Shown here one piece after another: positions 11,700 to 24,000 of a DNA stretch of 64,000 nt (positions are counted from its first letter, which is position 1; the number at the start of each line of letters is the position of its first letter). The DNA comes from Arenicola marina. Taxonomy: Eukaryota > Annelida > Polychaeta > Arenicolidae. A program made the translations under genes and the position numbers. The notes below the pieces were generated by a model that did no database searches, had not been told where the DNA came from, and saw only the letters and a list, made by a program, of their open reading frames with translations. The stretch lies in the NCBI GenBank assembly GCA_964019135.1, contig OZ025265.1, positions 24,837,143 to 24,901,142 on the forward strand, written 5' to 3'.

Positions 11700-12960
11700 T
11701 TTACCGATACCTACAGTTACTGTCAAGCCCCAACCTTTCCAGATATATGTATATATAGCGTCAATCTGGCCGTTTCGGTCACTTTTACTTTTCAGCTACG
11801 GTCTTCATCGGATAGCCGACAAGATTGAAATGCCGGCATCATCGCAGAAAACATCCAAAGGCATTAGAAATGGATAGTACTAAAAATTAAAGCACAGCAA
11901 ACTTGAAGGAAACTTATATCGAAAGGACAACACATACGACTACGCAATGACATGTTTATTATGTTTTTACCGCGATTTGGTATTTCAGCCGACATATCTT
12001 CCGCCATCTTTGGTCGACCGTATATCAGTTACGGGCGGCCGCTTGCGTGCAGTGGACCTGTCCCACCATGCAATTCAACTTTCCCGAGCAGTCGGGCATG
12101 TCCCTCCCTGTTAACTGGTTAGCATGCAGCTATGCAGCCGCTCTTGTTTTGAATCGGGCCGTTCAAATTCGTACATGAATTAGCTGACGTACGGTGATGG
12201 CTTGCTTCTTTTGTGGAAAAGTGGGATTCGGGTATTTTTGCACCCTGCGTTTTAACGGGTGTTTTCGGTGGTTAGTTTATTTTACCTGTTTTACCTTTTC
12301 GGGGTTCTGGATCGGGCACGGGGGTTTTTGGGACCCCGTGGCTCCAGAACAGACTGAATAGCGAGCAGGGCAGACGTGTTAGTAGAGATAGGAAACCGGT
12401 ATCCTACCCTAACAGCCTTGCGGCTTCACTCCACCATCTCACCACCCTACTGTAGCGCACGCCTTACCTAGTCCAGACAATCCGGAACGAACCTGGGAAT
12501 TTATCCCCTACGATAAATGAGAAGTACGCTAAATTTTCCCCCTACCCTTCTGGGTGTAAAAAGGGTGTCCGTTACACTTTGAGTGAGTAATTAATGCTTT
12601 ACGGGTGCGCTTTGATAACAAAATAAACCAACAACATTTTGGCGTTTGGGGTGACATCACTCCGCATCACCATATTAATATACGACCAATCCTATGATTG
12701 AGATTGCTTTACCGTGATTGAGTGTTCTTATTATTTAACGGGTTTGGTTTAAACATATTTATTTAACGAGGATACCCCGAATAGCATAGGCTAGGAACAT
12801 GGGGCTTCCTCAAAAAAATGAAAAGCAATATGTTACAATGTAAAACAAAATATGCAATAGTACAATGGTACAATGGCGAGGCAAGTTTGGTCACATATAA
12901 CGGTATATGAAAGGAGACAGGAAGAGGGAAGAGGGATAGACTTACAGGCTTACTCCAGAC
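11700..12960. other. Unassigned intergenic DNA
   Basis: I recognise no gene here. A 54-codon plus frame opens at 12200 (MACFFCGKVGFGYFC) with a CxxC pair but has no homologue I can name. The 12700-12960 part probably belongs to the 3' end of the LINE fragment at 12964-13345, which reads on the minus strand. Confidence 0.4.
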
Positions 12961-12963
12961 AGA

Positions 12964-13345
12964 TTATTGATATTTGAAACGATGAGTAGATGCAACAAAT
13001 GTAGATATGGCGTCAATTATAATAGAGTTTGCAGTAAGACGCTCGTGGCCGTAGAGGAATAAATGTACAATATCTTTTCGATTGAGGTCATGAGTTATTC
13101 TAATAAGACTGCCGATTAAACATTCTCTTTCGCGGTTATAATTAGGACAGTCGAGAAAAAAATGCATAACAGTCTCACTAACAGCACCACATGAACAGTA
13201 GGGGCTTTCGTTGCATAGTTTATCGTACAGATGTTTGTTTAAATTGCTGAAACCCAGTCGCATTTGCGCTAATGTCACCTGCAATTTTCTTGAACCCATT
13301 AAAACGGGTTTAAGAATCTTTCTGGTAGATTTTCGGGTTATGTTG
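12964..13345 (-). mobile_element. LINE fragment: C-terminus of reverse-transcriptase ORF
   Basis: The minus-strand frame reads through LAQMRLGFSNLNKHLYDKLC, then CSCG, then ETVMHFFLDCPNYNRERE. This is the Cys/His-containing C-terminal segment found after the reverse transcriptase of many invertebrate non-LTR retrotransposons. It ends in a stop at 12964 with AT-rich sequence downstream. Endonuclease and polymerase regions are absent, as expected of a 5'-truncated copy. The clade is uncertain (CR1, Jockey or a related group). Confidence 0.7.
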
Positions 13346-13958
13346 ATGAATTATGTTGATGAAAAGGTTGCCTGGCCGAAGAGACGGCTTGGTCGTTGCA
13401 TAATATTAGATCGTGATTATTATGTAAAATAAGAAAATTTCTGGAACTTTGTCATAGTATATTTTTAACCCCTGGGCAAGAGAGCTTCTCCAGCTAAGTT
13501 ATGATTGGTTGAGGGGGCCTCAATTGTCAACTTGAGTGAGTGCGTAAAAAATCGAATTGGCAATTGTTTACGCTATTTTTACCGATATTTCCGTAAAACT
13601 TGCAGTGATTGCCCTTAAACTCAGTGACCCCCAGGGAACATGAAACGACGACCTAATTAATTAAGTCGTACATTAATTTCTTAGGTGACAATTACTTTTG
13701 TGCACATGATGAAGCTCAATGAACAACAACTGTCGGCCTGGAAGTGAGGCAAAAGAAGAAGTACGGGCTTCTTATGACCTTTGTCTCCGTTGGCTCAATG
13801 GCCTCTAATGGCAGCCATTGCTAGGACACGCTTTACACATCTGTCTCCCCCCCCCCGCCCGCTTCTTTGCTAAACCCTAGAAAATGATATGGCTAGACAT
13901 TAAGGCGTCACAGTGGTGGTGACCCCCCCCCCCCCCACACACACACAAGTTCAGACTG
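13346..13958. other. Intergenic DNA with poly-C and CA tracts
   Basis: No gene seen. It contains a CCCCCCCCCC run near 13846 and a C-run followed by CACACACA just before the 12-bp array. Confidence 0.4.
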
Positions 13959-16900
13959 CCCCAGTCTATGCCCCAGCCTATGCCCCAGGCTATGCCCCAG
14001 TCTATGCCTCAGTCTATGCCCCAGTCTATGCGCCAGTCTATGTCCCAGTCTATGCCCCAGTCTATGCCCCAGTCTATGCCTCAGTCTATGCCCCAGTCTA
14101 TGCCCCAGTCTATGCCCCAGTCTATGCCCGAGTCTATGTCCCAGTCTATGCCCCAGTTCATGCGCCATTCTATGCCCCAGTCTATGCCCCAGTCTATGGC
14201 CCGGTCCATGCCCCGATCCATGCCCCAGTCCGTTCCCCAGTCCATGCCCCAGTCCATGCCCCAGTCCATGCCCCAGTCCATGCCCCAGTCTATGCCCCAG
14301 TCCATGCCTCAGTCTATGCCCCAGTCTATGCCCCAGTCTATGTACTTATCCATGCCCCAGTCTATGCCCCAGTCCATGCCCCAGTCTATGCCCCGGTCCA
14401 TGCCCCAGTCCATGCCTCAGTCTATGCCCCAGTCTATGCCCCGGTCCATGCCCCAGTCCATGCCTCAGTCCATGCCCCAGTCCATGCCTCAGTCTATGCC
14501 CCAGTCTATGCCCCGGTCCATGCCTCAGTCTATGCCCCAGTCTATGCCTCAGTCTATGCCCCAGTCTATGCCCCAGTCCATTCGCCAGTCCATGCCCCAT
14601 CCATGCCCCAGTCTATGCCCCGGTCCATGCCCCAGTCTATGCCCCAGTCTATGCCCCAGTCTATGCCCCAGTCTATGCCCGAGTCTATGCCCCAGTCCAT
14701 GCCCCAGTCTATGCCCCAGTCTATGCCCCAGTCTATGCCCCGGTCCATGCCCCAGTCTATGCCCCAGTCTATGCCCGAGTCTTTGCCCCAGTCCATGCCC
14801 CAGTCCATTCCCTAGTCCATGCCCCAGTCTATGCCCCAGTCCATGCCCCATCCATGCCCCAGTCTATGCCCCAGTCCATGCCCCAGTCTATGCCCCAGTC
14901 CATGCCCCAGTCCATGCCCCAGTCCATGCCCCAATCTATGCCCGAGTCTATGCCCCAGTCCATGCCCCATCCATGCCCCAGTCTATGCCCGAGTCTATGC
15001 CCCAGTCCATGCCCCATCCATGCCCCAGTCTATGCCCCAGTCTATGCCCCAGTCCATGCCCCATCCATGCCCCAATCTGTGCCCGAGTCTATGCCCCAGT
15101 CCATGCCCCAATCTATGCCCGAGTCTATGCCCCAGTCCATGCCCCAGTCCATGCGCCATTCTATGCCCGAGTCTATGCCCCAGTCCATGTCCCAATCTAT
15201 GCCCGAGTCTATGCCCCATCCATGCCCCAGTCTATGCCCCAGTCTATGCCCCAGTCCATGCCCCATCCATGCCCCAGTCTATGCCCTAGTCTGTGCCCCA
15301 GTCCATGCCCCAATCTATGCCCGAGTCTATGCCCCAGTCCATGCCCCATCCATGCCCCAATCTATGCCCGAGTCTATGCCCCATCCATGCCCCAGTCTAT
15401 GCCCCAGTCCATGCCCCAGTCCATGCGCCATTCTATGCCCGAGTCTATGCCCCAGTCCATGCCCCAATCTATGCCCGAGCCTATGCCCCAGTCCATGCCC
15501 CAATCTATGCCTGAGTCTATGCCCCAGTCCATGCCCCAGTCCATGCGCCATTCTATGCCCGAGTCTATGCCCCAGTCCATGCCCCAATCTATGCCCCAGT
15601 CTATGCCCCAGTCCATGCCCCATCCATGCCCCAGTCTATGCTCTAGTCCATGCCCCAGTCCATTCCCCAGTCCATGCCCCAGTCTATGCCCCAGTCTATG
15701 CCCCAGTCCATGCCCCATCCATTCCCCAGTCCATGCCCCAGTCCATTCCCCAGTCCATGCCCCATCCATGCCCCAGTCTATGCCCCAGTCTATGCCCCAG
15801 TCCATGCCCCATCCATGCCTCAGTCTATGCCCTAGTCCATGCCCCAGTCTATGCCCCAGTCCATGCCCCAATCTATGCCCGAGTCTATGCCCCATCCATG
15901 CCCCAGTCTATGCCCCAGTCTATGCCCCAGTCCATGCCCATCCATGCCCCAGTCTATGCCCCAGTCTATGCCCCAGTCTATGCCCCAGTCCATGCCCCAG
16001 TCTATGCCCTAGTCCATGCCCCAGTCTATGCCCCAGTCCATGCCCCAATCTATGCCCGAGTCTATGCCCCATCCATGCCCCATCCATGCCCCAGTCTATG
16101 CCCCAGTCCATGCCCGAGTCTATGCCCCATCCATGCCCCAGTCTATGCCCCAGTCTATGCCCCAGTCCATGCCCCATCCATGCCCCAGTCTATGCCCTAG
16201 TCTATGCCCCAATCTATGCCCGAGTCTATGCCCCATCCATGCCCCATCCATGCCCCAGTCTATGCCCCAGTCCATGCCCGAGTCTATGCCCCATCCATGC
16301 CCCAGTCTATGCCCCAGTCTATGCCCCAGTCCATGCCCCATCCATGCCCCAGTCTATGCCCTAGTCTATGCCCCAGTCCATGCCCCATCCATGCCCCAGT
16401 CTATGCCCTAGTCCATGCCCCATCCATGCCCCAGTCTATGCCCCAGTCCATGCCCCAATCTATGCCCGAGTCTATGCCCCATCCATGCCCCATCCATGCC
16501 CCAGTCTATGCCCCAGTCCATGCCCGAGTCTATGCCCCATCCATGCCCCAGTCTATGCCCTAGTCTATGCCCCAGTCCATGCCCCATCCATGCCCCAGTC
16601 TATGCCCCAGTCTATGCCCCAGTCCATGCCCCATCCATGCCCCAGTCTATGCCCCAGTCCATGCCCGAGTCTATGCCCCATCCATGCCCCAGTCTATACC
16701 CCAGTCTATGCCCCAGTCCATGCCCCATCCATGCCCCAGTCTATGCCCTAGTCTATGCCCCAGTCCATGCCCCATCCATGCCCCAGTCTATGCCCCAGTC
16801 TATGCCCCAGTCCATGCCCCATCCATGCCCCAGTCTATGCCCCAGTCCATGCCCCAGTCCATGCCCCATCCATGCCCCAGTCTATGCCCCAGTCCATGCC

Positions 16901-16982
16901 CCATCCATGCCCCAGTCTATGCCCCAGTCTATGCCCCAGTCCATGCCCCATCCATGCCCCAGTCTATGCCCTAGTCTATGCA
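13959..16982. repeat. 12-bp minisatellite, about 3 kb
   Basis: Tandem units of CCCCAGTCTATG and CCCCAGTCCATG. The first 640 bp are nearly pure 12-mers. After about 14595 an 11-bp variant, CCCCATCCATG, recurs and shifts the reading frame, and blocks of several units form a longer higher-order repeat that was clearly copied many times. The plus strand gives open frames of MPQS, CPSL/CPSP and HAPVYAPV type up to 798 codons, and the minus strand gives HRLG and DWGM types. All frames being open is a property of the unit, so I do not call a protein. Confidence 0.95.
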
Positions 16983-18104
16983 CTGCCTATTGTATGTGTA
17001 TCCCTGGCCGTCGTCGTGCCCTACTGTATTGCTTGGTCTGGCGTATCCATGCGCTCCACTGCGAACTGCCATTGAGCGAACCTTGCGACGCGTCAAAGGG
17101 TCATATCTCTAGGCTGGGACAGGTCTTCTGCCTGGTACACTCAACTTGTAACAGTGCTCTCCCGAGCATGTCGATAGGGCTACGCCCTATGTCCATTAAC
17201 TATTCACACCACTCATCACTCTCGGACCTTCGACTCACTCCGCTAGCGCTCCATTATATCTCTGTTGTCGCCTACTTCCTCAATGCATTCGCACACTCAC
17301 TCGCCAGGGCGGCGCTGGGGACCCAGTCTAAGCCTAATAACACACGGTATCAGGCGATGGAAGGAAATAGTTCACTCTCAATTAGAACTTGTTAAAAATG
17401 GTACAAGATGTATTGTGCTGTATTAAATACGCAGAGCTCGTTAGTTTTATGTTTATTCTTGAAAATTAGAATGTTGCAAAAAATTACAGCTGAATTGATA
17501 GTTTTTCAAGAATCTTGGAATTTGCCCGCGGACGACAGCAGCGGAATAAGCTGAGCTTGCGTATCGCCACCTAGCGAATGGGAGCTTGACCAGTGAAGTC
17601 CAGGGCATTTAGGGGCAACGGAACCAGTTTAGACCGTTACTTTTCCATCAATCGCCATCTTGTCCTCGAATGACCCAACGATATGCACTTAATCGTTTGC
17701 AGGTCGCTGTCTGGGTCTCGCGACTTACGGGCCACAGTCCAAGGTCGTCACGGCACACTACCGTAATGTCCTATATGTAAAACACCAGGCTTCGTTTATT
17801 GTCCGCGAACATAAATAGCTAATACACCAACAGTTTTTTTTACGTGTTTTACGCAGAGTTACGTATATTCTTGCTTATAAGTCGATGCATCGCCTACCGC
17901 CGTTCGCTGCTCGCGAAATCACCGAGGTACGTGCCTCCAAACTCCTATTTTGGTGCGAATTATATAAGAGAATTTACGGTAAAAACTGCTACTGAATTTG
18001 TAGCGTGGAAATACTTCAGGGCGCCCGTTGAGTTGCACGAAGGCCAGCAGTCGATATAAAAAAACAACCCTGGCTAAGCTCAAACATGAGGTGAGTACTG
18101 TAAA
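16983..18104. other. Unassigned intergenic DNA
   Basis: Unique sequence after the 12-bp array. An open plus frame runs from the array into this region to 17395, but nothing in it is recognisable. I see no tandem repeats or terminal inverted repeats. Confidence 0.4.
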
Positions 18105-19125
18105 AATCATCAGTCCAAGATACGGGATATTGTTCAGCCTCCATAATACGGTTAAACAGCACGGCCAGTAATGGTACACACACATTTTGGCTGTGCTTTA
18201 GCATCTCGGCAACAATGCCATCTGGTTCCGGTGACTTACCATTAGGAAGCGTCTTTATTGCAATTTCGATTTCTGATTCAGTGAAGTTATCGTTCAGAAT
18301 CACCGGTTCATTATGCTCACAAGTGAGGCAGCTTGCCTGATGCTGCGTTAGGTACTCCTCAATAATTTCATTTTGCCTGTTTGATACTTTAACCTTCGCA
18401 TTGAGCAACTGTTTCTTTTGGGTTTTTTACACGCTTTCCAACACTCATCACTCGAATGTAAGCTATTTTTGAGTTCGTCTCTCTTTCTTTTCTCACAATC
18501 TCTCTTCCTTTCTCTTAAGATCATATTGTACTTCTGTCTACACTCAATATAATCGTACATGAGACTGTCTGTCCTGTGTTTTCTGAACGGGTTAGAAGCT
18601 ATTAGCTTTGCTTTCTATGCATGTTTACATATTTTATCCAAATATTTTGCTTTCCTGTTAACTCCCTTTTGGGACATCTATCTTTTTTTATACTGGACGC
18701 ACTATAATAAAACAGTTCATTTAGTTTACTGACAGCCTCCTCGATTGCCCCGGCCTTGGATTAACTGCTCAACGTTAGTGATTGTTTCCTTCGCGTGACC
18801 ATCTTTCATTTTCTGATCAAACTCAGTCGCTTCGGATAAGACCAGCAATACTGCGTCCTTTGCTAATTTTTCTTATATTCTTTTGCCACAGAAGGAATCT
18901 TGCAACACTTCATGTCTACCGCGATTAGTAAATGCGGAGATTCAGGTTTACTGAAGACGTTAAAATATAAGACATGCTGGAAGAGTTCACCTGATATGAT
19001 GGCGTAGCCAATGAGCGGTTTGCCGAGATGACTGATATAGGTATAGCTACCCTCTGCGTCTCCTGTGGCTCTTCCGTTTACAATACGTACATCTTGAGCC
19101 TTACAAAACTCCACAAGACTAATAC
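18105..19125 (-). mobile_element. LINE fragment: end of endonuclease to start of reverse transcriptase
   Basis: On the minus strand, 19114-18866 encodes the end of an APE-type endonuclease (LEFCKAQDVRIVNGR-like start, then YTYISHLGKPLIGYAIIS and PESPHLLI). The 18560-18348 part encodes the basic linker (RQKYNMILRERKRDCEKRKR). The 18408-18105 part encodes the start of reverse transcriptase (FTESEIEIAIKTLPNGKSPE followed by PDGIVAEMLK). The pieces lie in more than one frame and the polymerase core is missing, so this is a dead fragment of a CR1/L2-like or related LINE. A foldback element sits directly at its upstream end. Confidence 0.75.
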
Positions 19126-19147
19126 CATATTAATATTACCATATATT

Positions 19148-19353
19148 CCGCATTTCATTCGTAACATTCTCGCAGCCATTCGAAGTGGCGGCAAATTCCC
19201 AGGTTTTACCGGTTTACCTCGTGGAACAATGCTGGGCGCTCGCGCTCCCAAGACGTTGTCGCGAATCTCTACAATAATAATAATATTGTAGAGATGCGCG
19301 ACCACGTCTTGGGAACGCGAGCGCCCAGCATTATTGTTACGAATGAAATGCGG
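19148..19353. mobile_element. Foldback element with nested inverted repeats
   Basis: The outer ends are a perfect 18-bp inverted pair, CCGCATTTCATTCGTAAC and GTTACGAATGAAATGCGG. Inside, 19225-19276 and 19284-19338 form a second long inverted repeat (AACAATGCTGGGCGCTCGCG against CGCGAGCGCCCAGCATTATT), separated by an (ATA)n loop. It lies at the edge of the LINE fragment ending near 19125. It has no coding capacity. Confidence 0.75.
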
Positions 19354-19852
19354 ACTATCGCCGGTATTGTGGACATCCGCAGCTCTGTAGAGAAACACAC
19401 TGTAGGTTAAGAGAACATTTAAGGTATGTAGAATCAAAATATAATAAGGCTTGGACGTGGTATTCACCCACAAATTGATACTAGGCAGATTGAATTGGAG
19501 GGGTTTCAAATCGCTGAGGTTTGCAAGCTGCACTTCAGGACCCTGGCCGAGCGGTAGCGAGGCCTCGATTCTTCAGGGCTAGGATGTATCCAGCATGTAC
19601 CCAGGGTGTATCCGACATGTATCAATGATATATCCAGAATGTATGGTATGGTGCTATACGAATAACCTTGTTGCGGTTTTCCAGCATATGCTGATGTATG
19701 ATGTATCCTCCTGTATCGAACCCACATGACATATTCTCCCATGAATCCGGATAACCCGCTCCAGTAACATAAGAGAAATGACACACAAGCTCAATCATTA
19801 ATCACATCCTCACTGATTCGGGGTTGTATTTGGCTCGTATCCGGGGATGTTT

Positions 19853-20021
19853 TTAGCGCACTAGACCGCAGATCAATAGGTCCTGGGTTCGAATCCGGGC
19901 TCGGGCACCTAATCTGGGGCATGTTTCATTCCTTCATCCTTCATCGTCTCGGGAGGTTCCTTGGCCCAATTTAGCCTGTATGTGCACAAAAGTGGCCTAA
20001 AACACCAACATTCCATTCCAT
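19853..20021 (+). mobile_element. tRNA-derived SINE, 5'-truncated, with 13-bp target duplications
   Basis: The body starts inside a tRNA-like D-loop (TTAGCGCACTAGACC), has a perfect Pol III B box (GGTTCGAATCC) and the tRNA 3' stem CTCGGGCACC, then a unique tail ending in ATTCCATTCCAT. Identical 13-bp direct repeats TCCGGGGATGTTT flank it at 19840-19852 and 20022-20034. The A box is missing, so this copy is truncated by roughly 20 nt at the tRNA head. Confidence 0.85.
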
Positions 20022-20180
20022 TCCGGGGATGTTTAACGGCACTCATGTCGCCGGCCTTTTCACCAACAAAGACCGCAGTATTCATTCGATCATCCGCAAT
20101 AACGAGTCAATGTCGTTTCGAGGTGATATGTATTGAAGAAATGTTAGACCTCAAGACATGTATCATATTTGTAGTAAACG

Positions 20181-20345
20181 TTAGGCGTGAGTAAAACGTG
20201 AGCTATGCGGCACCAATGTTTCGCCTTTACATGGAACAACGACCGGAAAAATGAACTCATATGGGGGACTTGATGGCACCATTATGACTTAGACATGTGA
20301 GCTGATGGGAGGTCTAAAATAGACCGATGCACACTCCGACAGGAA
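20181..20345. repeat. Dispersed repeat copy, related to 25460-25625
   Basis: The stretch from AAACGTTAGGCGTGAGTA to ATAGACCGATGCACACTCCG matches 25460-25625 with scattered differences. It shares blocks such as CAATGTTTCGCCTTTACATG and GAACAACGACCGGAAAAATG. At 25602 the same sequence runs into a small MITE, so this copy may be a truncated MITE plus flank. Confidence 0.7.
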
Positions 20346-21051
20346 GCATTAATTGTCGTCAATTTAATTTTACTAGATAGCACAGTTATGTACTAGCTAA
20401 AGAACGATCTGGAATGCATTCGCCAAAATAAAGCACGAGACCCGATAGCGTCGAGTGGTTTATTTGGGGAATGTACGACATCGAGTCCTTTAACGTACTT
20501 ATAAAGTTGTTATAACAAGGCATTGGTTCTGCTAATGATTTGCGTGGTTTACTTTGCATGTTTGGACACAGGACATCGACTATTGTATCAAATGCACTGC
20601 ACGACTAATAGTGAGCATTAGGGAAACAACGGTTTGGCCTTAAAATGACAAAACGACCGATCAGCTAATGTACCAGTCAATGTGACGCCCCAGGGTGGAG
20701 GGCGGGGGTGGGAATGCATGGGAGAAGTGAACATTTTGACAGTCTTGTTTTCTAAATCCCCACTCAAGGGTCAAGTCACCCCGTTTAACTTTCCTGAGGC
20801 ACTATTAGGCATTTAACGTTTCTAATCATAAAATAGATCATCCATATATGTCATGTCTTGTTCAAAAATGTTCCACTTGCATTCGACAAATTCTTTTGCT
20901 TTGCCTCGTCTTCAGACATGCATTCGCAGAAAAAAAAATATGAAGGAAATTCCTTTGGGCTGTGATACGTACGGGCAAAACGTTAGAAAGGCGATTTATA
21001 CGTTGTCCCGCAAACGGATCCCGCACACGTATCTATGTAGGTCAGTGGCCT
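20346..21051. other. Unassigned intergenic DNA
   Basis: No gene, RNA or repeat structure that I can support. The short plus frame at 20853-21080 has no recognisable features and runs into the transposon that begins at 21052. Confidence 0.4.
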
Positions 21052-24000
21052 CCCTTATGAAAAAGTACTATGGTCCATAACTATAGTAATACTATAGTTT
21101 TCATAACTATAGTAAATCGGTGGTAATTTCGTGCACAATAGTACTGTACTATAGTATTACTATAGTAATACTATAGTTATCTAGACTATAGTAATACTAT
21201 AGTTATCTAGACTATGGTAATACCATAGTCATCTGGACTATAGTAATACTATAGTTATCTTGACTATAGTAATACTATAGTTATCTTGACTATAGTAATA
21301 CTATAGTTATCTTGACTATAGTAATACTATAGTTTTGGCAGCCATAGTATCACTATGACCTGGAATACCATAGTAGTAAAGTGTATATAACTATGGCAGA
21401 TATGGCACAGGCCCATGTCATGGGGTATCAGCTTTTCCAAAATGATGACAACAGTACTGCAATAATAAATCATGGTATTTTTGTCATATCATATCATCAT
21501 TTATCATTGCACCTATACAAAATCATTTTATAATGCATGTATAGATATATGTACACATCAACCACAAATATTGCAAAAGACCTGCATTTTGTCCTTTTAT
21601 CTCTTTTATTCATACTTTTGGTTTTATGCACTGGTATACTGGTAATCAGAAATTTGAGTTAGAAATCAGAAACATTTTCCATGTAAAAATAATCTGGTAT
21701 TGTCGCAAACTGCAATAATATAGTAATAAACAGACATTGTATAATATGGAGCTCAAATTCATCACTTTTAAAGATATTATTGAAATACCAAAAGGTATAC
21801 ATGCAGCGTCTTTGGGAAGCATTGGTGACTCTGCAAATATTAAACATAATAGAAATTTCAGTGATTTCATTAAGGAATAACTGTCTGTATGCATATACAA
21901 TTTGTTATAGATACCGGCTTATGTACTCGCATAAATAAAACTTGAACGCCAAAGGCATATCAGATCAGCATCTTTGGGAAGCATCAATTGATGACTCTCT
22001 GCAAATATAAAATATAATGTAAATACATTGATATCATCAGCAACTTCTGTATGTATATTCATATACAATTTGTTGTAGATACCGGCACATGTACTCAAAT
22101 AATTGGGTAGGCCATTTTTTTCTTTTCTACTAGATAAATTCCAAGCTGGAACTGAATATACCCAGTAGATGAAATCCCAACTGGGCAAGCCTATAGCATG
22201 CAGGACAAGTACTGACACAAGTTTGAATTTGTGCAGGTCTCTCACCATGCCCAGCGATGACGCCAGCATTTACAACTCCCATTAATTGGGCAGCCCACTA
22301 CCGCTGTATGGGTCATAAAAACCTGCCTCTCCCCCAACTTTGTCGATGCGCAACGGCGCACACATGTGGCAAGTACTGTTGCCGGCCTGTGTACTTCTCT
22401 GCCGATGAAGGAGGGTCCAGAAGCCATAAACTAGGCGAGGCTCTTGTTACAAGACGCAGGTATCCACTGGCCGGGATGAGATGGGTGCAGTGGGAAGTCC
22501 TCTTTCACTGCTGACTGCAAAGGGCGCGGACCCACCCCGTCGGCTTCGAGCCCCTCCATCTGTACGCTCTGCTCTATCATGGGCTCCATGATAGCATCCC
22601 ATCCCCATCTCTTCGTACATACACACGTCTCTAAGAGCGAAACAAGCAAACCTACCTGTTTCAATGTCACACCACGTATCATGGCCGACACAAATTCTTA
22701 ACCTGTAATTGTACTTGGAGCGTGAATGCGCTGATTACAAAATACAAACCTGACGCCCATTTACACCGATAAACAGCGAGATTTGACACCCGTTTACAAC
22801 GGCGATCGATTGTATATGTTACCAATGAATAAAAGATGGATACTTTTAAATTTAATTTCAATAACGTTATAGCTTTTAGTGCCGACCGAAACGCAGTTCT
22901 CATCGTGGTTTTTCACTTAAGGTTATTATTTCAAGAAAAGATAAATAACGGACCGGCGGGGCGCACAAAGAAGCAGGTGCATTCAAACGCCCCTGCCAGT
23001 GTGCAGACCGGTTGGCCCAGTCGGTATCAAACGTCGCACGTTTGATCGTGTTTGATTGCGCGTTCAATACCTCATATTGAGGCAAGACCATAGTGTAACT
23101 ATTCAGTAATCCCACGGTAACAAACTGTCTAAATACTGTAGTATTAGTATGGTGGGTATAGTAATAAGCTACTACATTAACTACCATCGTAGTTCCAAGT
23201 ATAGTATTACTATGGTAGGTATTGTAATATTATTGTACTCCTAGTAAAACAATAGTAATCCTCTAGTAACTACCATCGTAGTACCTATAATACTCCTACT
23301 GATACTATAGTAATACTATAATACTTCTACCAATACTATAGTAATATTATATATATATACTCCTAATGATACTATAGTAATACTATAGTACTCCTTGTGA
23401 AACTATAGTAAACATAAAGTAACTGTCATCATAGTCCTGCTAACTATAGTATTACTATGAAAACTATAGTAATACTATAGTACTACTAGTGAGACTATAG
23501 TAATCCCATAGTAACTACCATAGTATTTCTAAATAACTATAGTATTACTATACATGACATAGTAATACTATGAAAACTATAGTATTCCCAGTGAGACTAT
23601 AGTAATCCTAGTGAAACTATAGTAATCCTATAGTAAATACCATAGTATTTCCAAACAACTATAGTATTATTATGAAAACTATAGTAATACTATAATACTA
23701 CTAGTGAGACTATAGTAATCCCATAGTAACTACCATAGTATTTCTAAATAACTATAGTATTACTATACATGACATAGTAATACTATGAAAACTATAGTAT
23801 TCCCAGTGAGACTATAGTAATCCTAGCGAAACTATAGTAATCGTAGTGAAACTATAGTAATCCTATAGTAACTACCATAGTATTTCCAAACAACTATAAT
23901 ATTATTATGAAAACTATAGTAATACTATAGTACTCCTAGTGAGACTATAGTAATCCTATAGTAACTACCATAGTATTTCTAAATAACTATAGTATTACTA

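Noticed and set aside
13968-16364. 798-codon plus-strand frame of MPQS/CPSL/HAPV repeats as a secreted repeat protein
   Set aside because: All frames of the 12-bp array are open on both strands, the frame changes peptide type at each 11-bp unit, and no signal peptide or non-repeat domain precedes it.
17844-18059. 71-codon plus-strand frame before the LINE fragment
   Set aside because: No recognisable domain and no supporting context.
19535-19590. tRNA-like A box TGGCCGAGCGG
   Set aside because: No partner B box at tRNA spacing; the nearest B box (19888) belongs to a separate SINE with its own target duplications.
22257-22691. Overlapping plus and minus frames in the 3.1-kb transposon core as a captured gene
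   Set aside because: Neither strand gives a recognisable domain, splice context or transposase motif.
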